From positions 45,148-109,147 of the forward strand of contig CAZJQS010000011.1 of the NCBI GenBank assembly GCA_964548175.1: a DNA stretch of 64,000 bases, in the 5' to 3' direction. Positions 53,531-61,563 of the stretch are shown here, piece by piece (within the stretch, counting starts at the first letter, position 1; each line of letters begins with the position of its first letter). The notes below the pieces were generated by a model. It was not told the DNA's origin. It saw only the letters and a program-made list of their open reading frames with translations, and did not search any database. This DNA is from JANQPA01 sp964548175. GTDB taxonomy: Bacteria; Bacteroidota; Bacteroidia; Chitinophagales; Saprospiraceae. The position numbers and the translations under genes are program-made.

Positions 53531-53561
53531 TTTGATAGTTAAGAACTGAGTTCTATTTTTG
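53531..53561 (+). promoter_or_regulatory. Internal promoter upstream of rplB
   Basis: TTTG (53531-53534), a 19-base spacer and TATTTTTG (53554-53561) match the consensus exactly in the 78-base gap between rplW and rplB, 47 bases before the rplB start. Confidence 0.6.
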
Positions 53562-53607
53562 CAGTCCCGTTTTGGCGGCTGCGTAAAATACTAGAAATTA
53601 GTAAGAA

Positions 53608-54444
53608 ATGTCAGTTAAGAAGTATAATCCGGTTTCACCCGGAACGAGATTCAGAGTAGGGAATGCCTTCACGGAAGTGACAACCAGCAAACCTGAAAAA
53701 AGCCTGCTGGCGCCAATTAAGAAGTCCGGCGGCCGAAATAATAATGGTAAAATGACGGTCCGCCAGAAAGGTGGTGGGCACAAGCGTCGTTACCGCATTA
53801 TTGATTTTAAGCGGGATAAAGACGGGATGACTGCTACGGTCAAGTCTATTGAGTACGATCCGAATCGCACGGCTTTTATCGCGCTGCTGGAATATGCTGA
53901 CGGCGAGAAGCGGTACATTATCGCTCCGGACGGATTGCAGGTAGGCAATGAACTCGTTTCGGGGCCTGATGCGACGCCTAATCTGGGAAATGCCATGCTG
54001 TTGAAAGATATTCCTCTTGGTGCATCTATCCATGCCATTGAGATGAATCCGGGGCAGGGTGCTTCTATTGCCAGAAGTGCGGGCACCTACGGCACACTCA
54101 TGGGTAGGGAAGGAAAGTATGCGATCATCAAATTACCTTCCAGTGAGGTGAGGCGTATATTGCTTACATGCAGAGCGACGATCGGCTCCACATCCAACCC
54201 TGATCACAGCCTTCAGGTGCTTGGTAAGGCAGGTCGCAAACGTTGGCTGGGCAAGCGTCCCCGCGTCCGTGGCGTAGCCATGAACCCTGTCGATCACCCG
54301 ATGGGTGGTGGTGAAGGAAGGGCTTCAGGTGGGCACCCACGCTCTCGCACGGGTATTTTTGCAAAAGGGCAGAAAACCAGAAATAACAAGAAGGCTTCCA
54401 GTAAGCTGATTATTTCAAGAAGAAAGAGTAAGAAAAAAAGCTAA
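53608..54444 (+). CDS. rplB: 50S ribosomal protein L2
   Basis: Large-subunit protein needed for peptidyl transfer and subunit joining. 278 residues: NNGKMTVRQKGGGHKRRYRI, SIARSAGTYGTLMGREGKYA, GKRPRVRGVAMNPVDHPMGG and the basic end KKASSKLIISRRKSKKKS. Confidence 0.98.
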   Translation: MSVKKYNPVSPGTRFRVGNAFTEVTTSKPEKSLLAPIKKSGGRNNNGKMTVRQKGGGHKRRYRIIDFKRDKDGMTATVKSIEYDPNRTAFIALLEYADGEKRYIIAPDGLQVGNELVSGPDATPNLGNAMLLKDIPLGASIHAIEMNPGQGASIARSAGTYGTLMGREGKYAIIKLPSSEVRRILLTCRATIGSTSNPDHSLQVLGKAGRKRWLGKRPRVRGVAMNPVDHPMGGGEGRASGGHPRSRTGIFAKGQKTRNNKKASSKLIISRRKSKKKS

Positions 54445-54451
54445 ATAAGAT

Positions 54452-54718
54452 ATGCCTAGATCACTAAAAAAGGGGCCTTACGTTTTTTACAAATTGTTGA
54501 AAAAAGTAGAAAAGGCTAAAGAATCAAAGAAGAAGACCGTTATCAAGACGTGGTCCCGGGCTTCTATGATCATCCCCGACATGGTCGGCGAAACGATTGC
54601 AGTACACAATGGAAAAACCTTTGTTCCGGTATATGTTACAGAGAACATGGTAGGGCACAAATTGGGTGAATTTGCACCTACTCGTAGCTTTAAGGGACAT
54701 TCGGGTAACAGAAAATAA
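54452..54718 (+). CDS. rpsS: 30S ribosomal protein S19
   Basis: Small-subunit head protein. 88 residues: MPRSLKKGPYVFYKLLKKVE, KTWSRASMIIPDMVGETIAV, HNGKTFVPVYVTENMVGHKL, FAPTRSFKGHSG. It begins seven bases after rplB. Confidence 0.98.
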   Translation: MPRSLKKGPYVFYKLLKKVEKAKESKKKTVIKTWSRASMIIPDMVGETIAVHNGKTFVPVYVTENMVGHKLGEFAPTRSFKGHSGNRK

Positions 54719-54780
54719 ACATCATTTAAGGAACTTATTGTACGCCGGTGTTTACAGGTGTACAGCCTAACAGAAAAATA

Positions 54781-55209
54781 ATGGAAGCGGTAGCAAAACT
54801 TCGAAATGTGCCGATGTCTGCTCGAAAAATGCGCCTGGTCGTTGATCTGATCAGAGGTAAGCGTGCAGATGAGGCGCTAGATATCCTTCGATATACAAAG
54901 AAAGAAGCAGCAGTATGGTTGGAAAAGCTGGTGCTGAGCGCTGTAGCGAACTGGGAGTACAAGCTTGGAGGAACAGAGAGCGCTGACGATTATGAGCTTT
55001 ATATCGAAACGGCTTTTGCTGACCAGGGGTCAATGCTCAAGCGTTTTCGTCCGGCGCCTCATGGCAGAGCTCACCGGATCCGTAAGCACACTTGCCATGT
55101 GACCATCATCGTTGAAAATCGCATTCCGCTTCCCGATACAGACATGGAAGAAGAAGAGGATTACGTGGAAGTGGAAGATGTTGAATCCGAAAACACTGTA
55201 GAAGAATAG
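54781..55209 (+). CDS. rplV: 50S ribosomal protein L22
   Basis: Large-subunit protein lining the exit tunnel. About 142 residues from the ATG at 54781 (MEAVAKLRNVPMSARKMRLV); a GTG at 54748 would add eleven residues unlike the family. Shows VVDLIRGKRADEALDILRYT, LEKLVLSAVANWEYK and GRAHRIRKHTCHVTIIV. An acidic C-terminal extension of about 25 residues (DMEEEEDYVEVEDVESE) is unusual for L22. Confidence 0.94.
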   Translation: MEAVAKLRNVPMSARKMRLVVDLIRGKRADEALDILRYTKKEAAVWLEKLVLSAVANWEYKLGGTESADDYELYIETAFADQGSMLKRFRPAPHGRAHRIRKHTCHVTIIVENRIPLPDTDMEEEEDYVEVEDVESENTVEE

Positions 55210-55226
55210 TTTAATACAAAAAAAAT

Positions 55227-55958
55227 ATGGGTCAAAAGACAAATCCAATAGGTAATCGATTAGGAATCATCAGAGGTTGGGAGTCCAACTGGTTTGGCGG
55301 TAGTGACTTCGGTGATAAAGTAGTGGAGGATGAGAAGATCCGCACTTATCTTTATGCTCGTGTGCAGAAAGGCGGTATCGCGCGTATCATCATCGAGCGC
55401 ACCCTGAAGCGCATCACTGTAACCATCCATACTTCCCGCCCCGGGATTATCATCGGTAAAGGAGGTTCAGAAGTGGACAACATCCGGGAAGAGCTGAAAA
55501 AACTAACTGGCAAGGACGTTCAGATCAATATTGTGGAGATCAGAAAGCCTGAGTTGGATGCAAACATCGTGGCCGAATCTATTGCAAAACAGCTTGAAGC
55601 GAGAATTAATTATCGCCGTGCCATCAAAATGGCGATCCAGTCAACCATGCGCGCCGGCGCTGAAGGCATAAAAGTCCGCATTGCCGGCCGTCTGAACGGC
55701 GCCGATATGGCGCGTAATGAGGAATATAAAGAGGGAAGAACCCCTTTGCATACCTTCCGCGCAGATATTGACTATGCTCTGAAAGAAGCCCTGACCATTT
55801 ATGGTAAGATCGGCATCAAAGTATGGATCTGTAAAGGGGAAGTGTACGGTAAAAGAGACCTTTCCCCTAATGTGGGGGCCAGCAAAAAGGAGCGTGGTGC
55901 AAAAGGTGGCAGCAGCAGCGGCGGCGGCGGACGTCGTAGAAATCCACGCAAACGCTAG
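55227..55958 (+). CDS. rpsC: 30S ribosomal protein S3
   Basis: Small-subunit protein at the mRNA entry tunnel. 243 residues: MGQKTNPIGNRLGIIRGWES, KH-domain GIIIGKGGSEVDNIREELKK, GAEGIKVRIAGRLNGADMAR, GKIGIKVWICKGEVYGKRD, with a basic glycine/serine-rich tail. It starts 17 bases after rplV. Confidence 0.98.
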   Translation: MGQKTNPIGNRLGIIRGWESNWFGGSDFGDKVVEDEKIRTYLYARVQKGGIARIIIERTLKRITVTIHTSRPGIIIGKGGSEVDNIREELKKLTGKDVQINIVEIRKPELDANIVAESIAKQLEARINYRRAIKMAIQSTMRAGAEGIKVRIAGRLNGADMARNEEYKEGRTPLHTFRADIDYALKEALTIYGKIGIKVWICKGEVYGKRDLSPNVGASKKERGAKGGSSSGGGGRRRNPRKR

Positions 55959-55978
55959 AATTTTAGCGAAATTTACCT

Positions 55979-55986
55979 TACCTTTG
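55979..55986 (+). promoter_or_regulatory. Possible -7 box upstream of rplP
   Basis: TACCTTTG fits the -7 consensus 66 bases before rplP, but no TTTG was found at -33, so it is weak. Confidence 0.3.
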
Positions 55987-56051
55987 CCAAACTTTTGAAA
56001 AAGGTAGTGATCATAGTTAAAAAAAATCCTTTACAGTAAAAAACAATAACA

Positions 56052-56471
56052 ATGCTACAGCCAAAGAGAACGAAGTATAGAAAGCAGATGAAGGGTAGAA
56101 TTAAAGGGCTGGCACACAGGGGTAGCACTGTAGCCTTTGGTTCTTTTGGTTTGAAAGCCATGCAAAGTGGCATGATTACCAACCGCCAGATCGAGTCTGC
56201 ACGTATTGCGATGAACAGGTACATGAAAAGGGAAGGAAAGGTCTGGATACGTATTTTTCCGGACAAGCCCATTACTGCTAAGCCGCAGGAAGTTCGTATG
56301 GGTAAGGGTAAAGGTGCGCTGGATCACTATGTCGCGGTTGTAAAACCTGGTCGGATCATGTTCGAGATCGACGGGGTGGCTCCGGAAGTGGCTCAGGAGG
56401 CACTGCGCCTGGCTGCTCAGAAGTTGCCGGTATTGACTAAGTTCGTAATAAGGCCTGATTTTAAGGGGTAA
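56052..56471 (+). CDS. rplP: 50S ribosomal protein L16
   Basis: Large-subunit protein near the A-site tRNA. 139 residues: MLQPKRTKYRKQMKGRIKG, RGSTVAFGSFGLKAMQSGMI, IFPDKPITAKPQEVRMGKGK, GRIMFEIDGVAPEVAQEALR. Confidence 0.98.
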   Translation: MLQPKRTKYRKQMKGRIKGLAHRGSTVAFGSFGLKAMQSGMITNRQIESARIAMNRYMKREGKVWIRIFPDKPITAKPQEVRMGKGKGALDHYVAVVKPGRIMFEIDGVAPEVAQEALRLAAQKLPVLTKFVIRPDFKG

Positions 56472-56504
56472 ACACCATTTTGAATATATAGAAATTCTAA
56501 GATA

Positions 56505-56765
56505 ATGGCTTCAAAACAATTTATTGAACTTCAGGAATTAAGCGACGCAGATATACAAGCGGAATTACGTGAGGTAGAAAGTCAGTTTCAAAAGCTGAAG
56601 TTCGATCACGCCATCAGAGGTTTAGAAAATCCGATCGTACTGAGGCAGGTGCGTCGTAATATCGCCCGGTTAAAAACGGAGATCAGGAGAAGGGAGTTGA
56701 ATTCCGCTTCAGAAGAAGAGCTGGCTAACCGCTCAAAAATTCGTTCAAGACGCCGTCGTCAATAA
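56505..56765 (+). CDS. rpmC: 50S ribosomal protein L29
   Basis: Small large-subunit protein near the tunnel exit. 86 residues with the helical pattern LQELSDADIQAELREVESQF, LKFDHAIRGLENPIVLRQVR and RNIARLKTEIRRREL; slightly longer than usual by a basic tail. Confidence 0.95.
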   Translation: MASKQFIELQELSDADIQAELREVESQFQKLKFDHAIRGLENPIVLRQVRRNIARLKTEIRRRELNSASEEELANRSKIRSRRRRQ

Positions 56766-56806
56766 TTTTGCTTCGGAAAGCAGGTCTGATTTTAAATTTA
56801 GTGAAA

Positions 56807-57064
56807 ATGTTAGAAAGAAATATCAGAAAAACGCGTATTGGGTTCGTCAGCAGCAATAAAATGCAAAAAACCATTTCTGTGACTGTAGAGAGAAGGTTGC
56901 GCCACCCGATTTACGGCAAGTTTGTTAAGAAAAGCAAGAAGTTTATTGCGCACGATGAGAACAACGATTGCAATATCGGCGACAAGGTGCGAATCATGGA
57001 AACACGCCCCATGAGCAAAAGAAAGCGTTGGAGGCTGGTGGAGATCCTGGAAAGGGCCAAGTAA
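56807..57064 (+). CDS. rpsQ: 30S ribosomal protein S17
   Basis: Small-subunit protein binding 16S rRNA early in assembly. About 85 residues from the ATG at 56807 (MLERNIRKTRIGFVSSNKMQ); an upstream TTG at 56768 gives non-family residues. Shows ISVTVERRLRHPIYGKFVKK and DKVRIMETRPMSKRKRWRLV. Last gene of the S10 group, followed by a terminator-like hairpin. Confidence 0.96.
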   Translation: MLERNIRKTRIGFVSSNKMQKTISVTVERRLRHPIYGKFVKKSKKFIAHDENNDCNIGDKVRIMETRPMSKRKRWRLVEILERAK

Positions 57065-57075
57065 TTCCGTCAGTA

Positions 57076-57103
57076 CGCGCTTTGATACAAAGTGCGCTTT
57101 TTT
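57076..57103 (+). terminator. Terminator-like hairpin between rpsQ and rplN
   Basis: CGCGCTTTG (57076-57084), loop ATA, CAAAGTGCG (57088-57096) gives a 9-bp stem with one G-U pair, followed by C and T6. It lies exactly where the S10 and spc operons meet in E. coli, so partial termination here is likely. Confidence 0.65.
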
Positions 57104-57144
57104 ATTTATAAAATTGTTTTGTAGACTTTTTCAATCAATTAGCC

Positions 57145-57513
57145 ATGATTCAGCAGGAAACCAGACTCAATGTTGCAGACAACAGTGGCGCCAAGGAAGT
57201 GCTCTGCATTCGTGTCCTTGGAGGGTCCAAGCGAAGGTATGCCTCTATAGGTGATAAGATCGTCGTAAGTGTAAAGGATTCTTCCCCCGGAGGCGGCATC
57301 AAGAAGGGCGCCGTTTCAAAGGCGGTAGTAGTTCGTACCAAAAAGGAGATCCGCCGTAAAGACGGCTCTTATATCAGATTTGATGACAATGCCGTAGTGT
57401 TGCTGAACAATGCCGATGAGCCTAGAGGGACGCGTATTTTCGGACCGGTCGCCAGAGAGCTTCGCGAACGTGACTATATGCGGATCGTTTCTCTCGCTCC
57501 GGAAGTACTGTAG
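57145..57513 (+). CDS. rplN: 50S ribosomal protein L14
   Basis: Large-subunit protein at the intersubunit bridge. 122 residues: MIQQETRLNVADNSGAKEVL, SSPGGGIKKGAVSKAVVVRT, FDDNAVVLLNNADEPRGTRI, RELRERDYMRIVSLAPEVL. First gene of the spc group. Confidence 0.98.
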   Translation: MIQQETRLNVADNSGAKEVLCIRVLGGSKRRYASIGDKIVVSVKDSSPGGGIKKGAVSKAVVVRTKKEIRRKDGSYIRFDDNAVVLLNNADEPRGTRIFGPVARELRERDYMRIVSLAPEVL

Positions 57514-57570
57514 CATTTAACAGAGATCAATTTGAATTCTCTAGGGAAAACCTTGAAAAATAGATAAGTA

Positions 57571-57924
57571 ATGTCAAAGAAAGTAAAAAAGCACCGTTTT
57601 GCTCCAAAGCTCAAGATCAAGAAAGGCGATAAGGTGTTAGTCATTGCCGGAGCTTACAAGGATCGCAACAGAGTGCGCGAGGTGCTGGAAGTGTTTCCTG
57701 ATAAGAACAAGGCTATCGTTGAAGATACCAATATCGTTAAGAAGCACAATAAACCAACGCAAGATAGCCCCGGGGGTATTAATGAAATGCCGGCTCCCAT
57801 CCACATCTCTAACCTGATGTTAGTAGATCCTAAAACGGGCGAACCTACCAGAGTAGGACGTAAGCGGTCCGATGACGGTAAAATTGTGAGATATTCCAAA
57901 AAATCTGGAGAAATCATTGAGTGA
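57571..57924 (+). CDS. rplX: 50S ribosomal protein L24
   Basis: Large-subunit assembly initiator. 117 residues with a KOW motif (KKGDKVLVIAGAYKDRN), VEDTNIVKKHNKPTQDSPGG and PIHISNLMLVDPKTGEPTRV. Its stop codon TGA overlaps the rplE start as TGATG, so translation is probably coupled. Confidence 0.97.
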   Translation: MSKKVKKHRFAPKLKIKKGDKVLVIAGAYKDRNRVREVLEVFPDKNKAIVEDTNIVKKHNKPTQDSPGGINEMPAPIHISNLMLVDPKTGEPTRVGRKRSDDGKIVRYSKKSGEIIE

Positions 57925-58481
57925 TGAGTTATACACCAAGACTAAAGAAAAAATATAGAGAAGAGGTTGTGCCGGCCTTGATGGAACAATTCAATTACAG
58001 TTCCATTATGGAAGTGCCTAAGCTGCAGAAAATTTGCATCAATCAGGGTATCGGCAAAGCCACTCAGGATAAAAAACTGATAGAAAATTCGATCAAGGAG
58101 ATGACTATGATCGCCGGTCAAAAGGCTGTACCTACCAAAGCAAAAAAATCGGTGTCTAACTTTAAGCTCCGGGAAGGGATGACTATCGGCGCAAGAGTAA
58201 CCCTAAGAGATGTCAAAATGTATGAATTCCTCGATCGCCTGATATCAGTGGCGTTGCCCAGGGTTCGAGACTTCCGTGGGATCAATGACAAGAGTTTCGA
58301 CGGCCGCGGAAATTATTCTATGGGCATCACAGAACAGATTATCTTTCCGGAGATCGATCTCGACAAAGTTAGCAGCATATTGGGCATGGACGTTACTTTC
58401 GTAACTTCAGCCGATACAGATGCTGAAGCTCTGGCGTTGTTAAAATTGCTGGGACTTCCATTTAAAAATCAAAGAAAATAA
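57924..58481 (+). CDS. rplE: 50S ribosomal protein L5
   Basis: Binds 5S rRNA in the central protuberance. About 185 residues from the ATG at 57924 (MSYTPRLKKKYREEVVPALM); a GTG one codon earlier is possible. Shows CINQGIGKATQDKKLIENSI, GQKAVPTKAKKSVSNFKLRE, LPRVRDFRGINDKSFDGRGN and GLPFKNQRK. Confidence 0.97.
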   Translation: MSYTPRLKKKYREEVVPALMEQFNYSSIMEVPKLQKICINQGIGKATQDKKLIENSIKEMTMIAGQKAVPTKAKKSVSNFKLREGMTIGARVTLRDVKMYEFLDRLISVALPRVRDFRGINDKSFDGRGNYSMGITEQIIFPEIDLDKVSSILGMDVTFVTSADTDAEALALLKLLGLPFKNQRK

Positions 58482-58503
58482 GTTTAGAAAAGTTATATTT
58501 AAT

Positions 58504-58773
58504 ATGGCGCGTAAATCAGTTATCGCAAGAGAAGTAAAAAGAGCAAAGCTGGCGGCAAAATATGCCAAGCTTCGTGAACAGTTGAAAGAAGAAGGACGAT
58601 GGGAAGAGTTGGATAAATTGCCTCGCAATTCCAACCCGATCAGAATGCATAACCGCTGCAAACTGACCGGACGTCCCAAGGGATACATGCGTCAATTCGG
58701 GATCTGCCGGGTTAAATTCCGCGAAATGGCCCTGGAAGGAAAGATCCCCGGAGTGACGAAAGCAAGCTGGTAA
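58504..58773 (+). CDS. rpsN: 30S ribosomal protein S14
   Basis: Small-subunit head protein. 89 residues, the longer zinc-free form: no pair of CxxC motifs. Shows MARKSVIAREVKRAKLAAKY, LPRNSNPIRMHNRCKLTGRP and GICRVKFREMALEGKIPGVT. Confidence 0.97.
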   Translation: MARKSVIAREVKRAKLAAKYAKLREQLKEEGRWEELDKLPRNSNPIRMHNRCKLTGRPKGYMRQFGICRVKFREMALEGKIPGVTKASW

Positions 58774-58842
58774 ATTCAATTTTTTAATAGCTGATCAGGT
58801 TCTCCACAAAAGGAGAAAACCGGTCGGCGCAATATTCATACA

Positions 58843-59253
58843 ATGGCAGTAAACGATCCTATTGCTGACTATCTAACCCGTATTCGCAACGCGCAACAGG
58901 CGGGACACCGTGTGGTAGATATCCCCGCATCCAAACTAAAGAAAAGAATCACCGAGATCCTCTACGAACAGGGCTATATTCTCAAATATAAGTTTGAAGA
59001 TAACGTGGGTAAAGGAAACCAAGGGGTCATCAAGGTCGCACTTAAATACGATTACCAAACCAAAAAGCCGGTTATCAGAGAACTGGGAAGAATCAGCCGC
59101 TCAGGGCTCAGAAAATATTCCAAAGTAGATGAACTGCCAAGAATCATCAACGGCCTGGGAACACTTATCGTCTCTACCTCAAAAGGAGTAATGACTGGTA
59201 AGCAGGCGCGTGAAGAAAATGTTGGTGGTGAATTATTGTGTTACGTCTACTAA
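58843..59253 (+). CDS. rpsH: 30S ribosomal protein S8
   Basis: Binds the central domain of 16S rRNA; in E. coli it also represses the spc operon. 136 residues: DPIADYLTRIRNAQQAGHRV, ELGRISRSGLRKYSKVDELP, LIVSTSKGVMTGKQAREENV, GGELLCYVY. The short gap before it holds a TTCTCC/GGAGAA stem. Confidence 0.97.
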   Translation: MAVNDPIADYLTRIRNAQQAGHRVVDIPASKLKKRITEILYEQGYILKYKFEDNVGKGNQGVIKVALKYDYQTKKPVIRELGRISRSGLRKYSKVDELPRIINGLGTLIVSTSKGVMTGKQAREENVGGELLCYVY

Positions 59254-59283
59254 TATCATTGATCAAGGTAAAATTTATAGAAA

Positions 59284-59838
59284 ATGTCACGAATTGGAAA
59301 GATGCCCATTAGCCTGCCGAAAGGCGTTGAGGTTGAGATAAGCAAAAGTAACCTGGTCAAGGTGAAAGGACCCAAAGGCGAATTGATGCAACAGGTCGAT
59401 CCGGATATGGAGGTGGCTGTAGACGATGGCGTGATCAATATTAAGCGGCCAACCGAACAGAAACGGCACAAAGCCATGCATGGCTTATACCGCGCTTTGA
59501 TCAATAATATGGTGGAAGGAGTAACCAACGGATTTGTTAAAGAATTAGAACTGGTTGGTGTGGGTTATCGTGCCAGTAATACCGGCCAGGTACTGGAATT
59601 GTCACTGGGTTTTTCGCACCCGATCATTTTTGTAGTTCCAGGTGAGGTGGTCGTAGAGACGATCACTGAAAAAGGTAAGGCGCCTACGGTCAAGCTGACC
59701 AGCACGGACAAGCAGCTGATCGGCCAGGTGGCCGCAAAGATTCGCTCCTTTAGGAAACCTGAACCTTACAAAGGAAAAGGTGTGCGTTTTGCAGGCGAAG
59801 AAATTCGTCGCAAAGCCGGTAAATCTGCAGGTAAGTAA
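59284..59838 (+). CDS. rplF: 50S ribosomal protein L6
   Basis: Large-subunit protein near the factor-binding site. 184 residues: MSRIGKMPISLPKGVEVEIS, VKGPKGELMQQVDPDMEV, LELVGVGYRASNTGQVLELS and FRKPEPYKGKGVRFAGEEIR. Confidence 0.98.
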   Translation: MSRIGKMPISLPKGVEVEISKSNLVKVKGPKGELMQQVDPDMEVAVDDGVINIKRPTEQKRHKAMHGLYRALINNMVEGVTNGFVKELELVGVGYRASNTGQVLELSLGFSHPIIFVVPGEVVVETITEKGKAPTVKLTSTDKQLIGQVAAKIRSFRKPEPYKGKGVRFAGEEIRRKAGKSAGK

Positions 59839-59931
59839 ATCGCAGCCATATTGTTGGCTTTATTCATTGATCAATAAAGAGGTTTGGGTTTGACAAGTCA
59901 GGTCCTACACTAAACCTGAAAATAACAAGCA

Positions 59932-60285
59932 ATGAGATTTTCAAAAGAAGGTAGAAGACGGAAAATCCACTACCGGATTCGTCAAAAGATAAGAGGAACA
60001 GCTGAACGTCCTCGCGTAAGTGTTTACAGAAGTAATAAGTCCATCTATGTTCAGTTGGTTGATGACATCAACGGACATACCCTTGCTGCAGCTAACTCGC
60101 TGGATGCCAGTATTCCAAAGGATGTCAACAAAACGGAACAATCTAAAGCAGTGGGCAAGCTGCTGGCGGACAGAGCTAAGGCTGAAAACATCACAACCGC
60201 AGTATTCGATAGAGGAGGTTACCTCTACCATGGTCGCGTAAAGGCATTAGCCGAAGGGGCCAGAGAAGGAGGGCTCGATTTTTAA
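59932..60285 (+). CDS. rplR: 50S ribosomal protein L18
   Basis: 5S rRNA binding protein. 117 residues: RIRQKIRGTAERPRVSVYRS, NKSIYVQLVDDINGHTLAAA, FDRGGYLYHGRVKALAEGAR, EGGLDF. The 93-base gap before it has small hairpins (AGCCA/TGGCT, TCAGGT/ACCTGA) but no T-run. Confidence 0.98.
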   Translation: MRFSKEGRRRKIHYRIRQKIRGTAERPRVSVYRSNKSIYVQLVDDINGHTLAAANSLDASIPKDVNKTEQSKAVGKLLADRAKAENITTAVFDRGGYLYHGRVKALAEGAREGGLDF

Positions 60286-60305
60286 ATTATAATTATCTGT
60301 AAAGC

Positions 60306-60830
60306 ATGGCAAAGAGAAATTCTAATAAAGACAGGATAAAACCTGCCGAAACAGAGTTAAAGGAAAAATTGGTTAACTTAAACCGCGTTGCTAAGGTGAC
60401 AAAAGGTGGCCGTACGTTTAGCTTCGCTGCTATTGTAGTCGTGGGTGACGGTAACGGCACCGTAGGGCATGGCCTCGGAAAAGCCCGGGACGTGTCTGAG
60501 TCTATTGCCAAAGCTGTGGATGATGCCAAGAAAAACCTGATCAAGGTGCCTATCTACAAAGGAACCATTCCTCATGAAGTAAAGGGTAAATACGGTGCCG
60601 GAAAGGTTCTGATAAAGCCTGCTGCTGACGGTACCGGTGTGATCGCCGGTGGTGCAATGCGCGCCGTCCTTGAAATTGCCGGCGTCCACAACGTTCTGGC
60701 AAAATCCCAGGGCTCCTCTAACCCGCACAACGTGGTGAAAGCCACAGTTGACGCCTTGTCTAGACTGCGTAGTCCTATGGATATCGCCAGACAACGCAGC
60801 ATCGATATGGAAAAGTTATTTAATGGCTAA
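60306..60830 (+). CDS. rpsE: 30S ribosomal protein S5
   Basis: Small-subunit protein important for decoding accuracy. 174 residues: LVNLNRVAKVTKGGRTFSFA, VVVGDGNGTVGHGLGKARDV, GTIPHEVKGKYGAGKVLIKP, KSQGSSNPHNVVKATVDALS. Confidence 0.98.
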   Translation: MAKRNSNKDRIKPAETELKEKLVNLNRVAKVTKGGRTFSFAAIVVVGDGNGTVGHGLGKARDVSESIAKAVDDAKKNLIKVPIYKGTIPHEVKGKYGAGKVLIKPAADGTGVIAGGAMRAVLEIAGVHNVLAKSQGSSNPHNVVKATVDALSRLRSPMDIARQRSIDMEKLFNG

Positions 60831-60869
60831 AGTAGTTGCTGGCTACCTGTGACTGATAAACTTAAGATC

Positions 60870-61049
60870 ATGGCGAAAATTAAAATAACCCAAATTAAAA
60901 GCCTTATTGACCGTCCTAGAAAGCAAAAGGATACGATTAAGGCGCTCGGTCTGAAAAAGATCAACCACTCGGTAGTGCATGAGGTGTCGCCCCAAATCAT
61001 GGGCATGATTGCAAAAGTGGATCATTTGGTTAAGATAGAAGAAGCTTAA
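60870..61049 (+). CDS. rpmD: 50S ribosomal protein L30
   Basis: Small large-subunit protein of 59 residues from the ATG at 60870 (MAKIKITQIKSLIDRPRKQK); a start at 60849 would add seven residues unlike the family. Shows DTIKALGLKKINHSVVHEV and MGMIAKVDHLVKIEEA. Confidence 0.95.
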   Translation: MAKIKITQIKSLIDRPRKQKDTIKALGLKKINHSVVHEVSPQIMGMIAKVDHLVKIEEA

Positions 61050-61107
61050 TTGCTCATTCGGACTGTCGGTAACTTTTTATTTTCAGAGTTGTAAAAAATA
61101 GAATCTG

Positions 61108-61554
61108 ATGAAACTGCATAATTTGAAGCCTGAAAAAGGGGCAACTAAGCAGAGTAAACGAATTGCAAGGGGGCAGGGCTCCGGGAAAGGCGGAACATCG
61201 ACTCGTGGCCACAAGGGCGCCAAATCCCGCTCGGGCTGGAGCCGGAAGCGTAACTTTGAGGGTGGACAAATGCCGCTGCAAATGCGCCTTCCCAAGCGCG
61301 GGTTCAAAAATCCTACTCGCGTAGCTTTCGTGCCGATTAACCTAGGAAGATTGCAGGCCATTGCAGAAAAATATAACGTGGAAAAGATCGATCTTCAGTG
61401 GTTGGTCGAAAATGGCATCGTAAGTAAAAATTCCAGAGTTAAAATTTTGGGAGACGGCGAATTAACCACTAAATTGGACGTCGCAGCCCATGCCTGTTCG
61501 GCAAGTGCTAAAGAAGCCATAGAGAAGACAGGAGGAAGTGTAAACCTTGTATAA
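61108..61554 (+). CDS. rplO: 50S ribosomal protein L15
   Basis: Late-assembling large-subunit protein. 148 residues: MKLHNLKPEKGATKQSKRIA, RGQGSGKGGTSTRGHKGAKS, RSGWSRKRNFEGGQMPLQMR, LPKRGFKN, ending KEAIEKTGGSVNLV. Confidence 0.98.
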   Translation: MKLHNLKPEKGATKQSKRIARGQGSGKGGTSTRGHKGAKSRSGWSRKRNFEGGQMPLQMRLPKRGFKNPTRVAFVPINLGRLQAIAEKYNVEKIDLQWLVENGIVSKNSRVKILGDGELTTKLDVAAHACSASAKEAIEKTGGSVNLV

Positions 61555-61563
61555 AAAGTTGCG

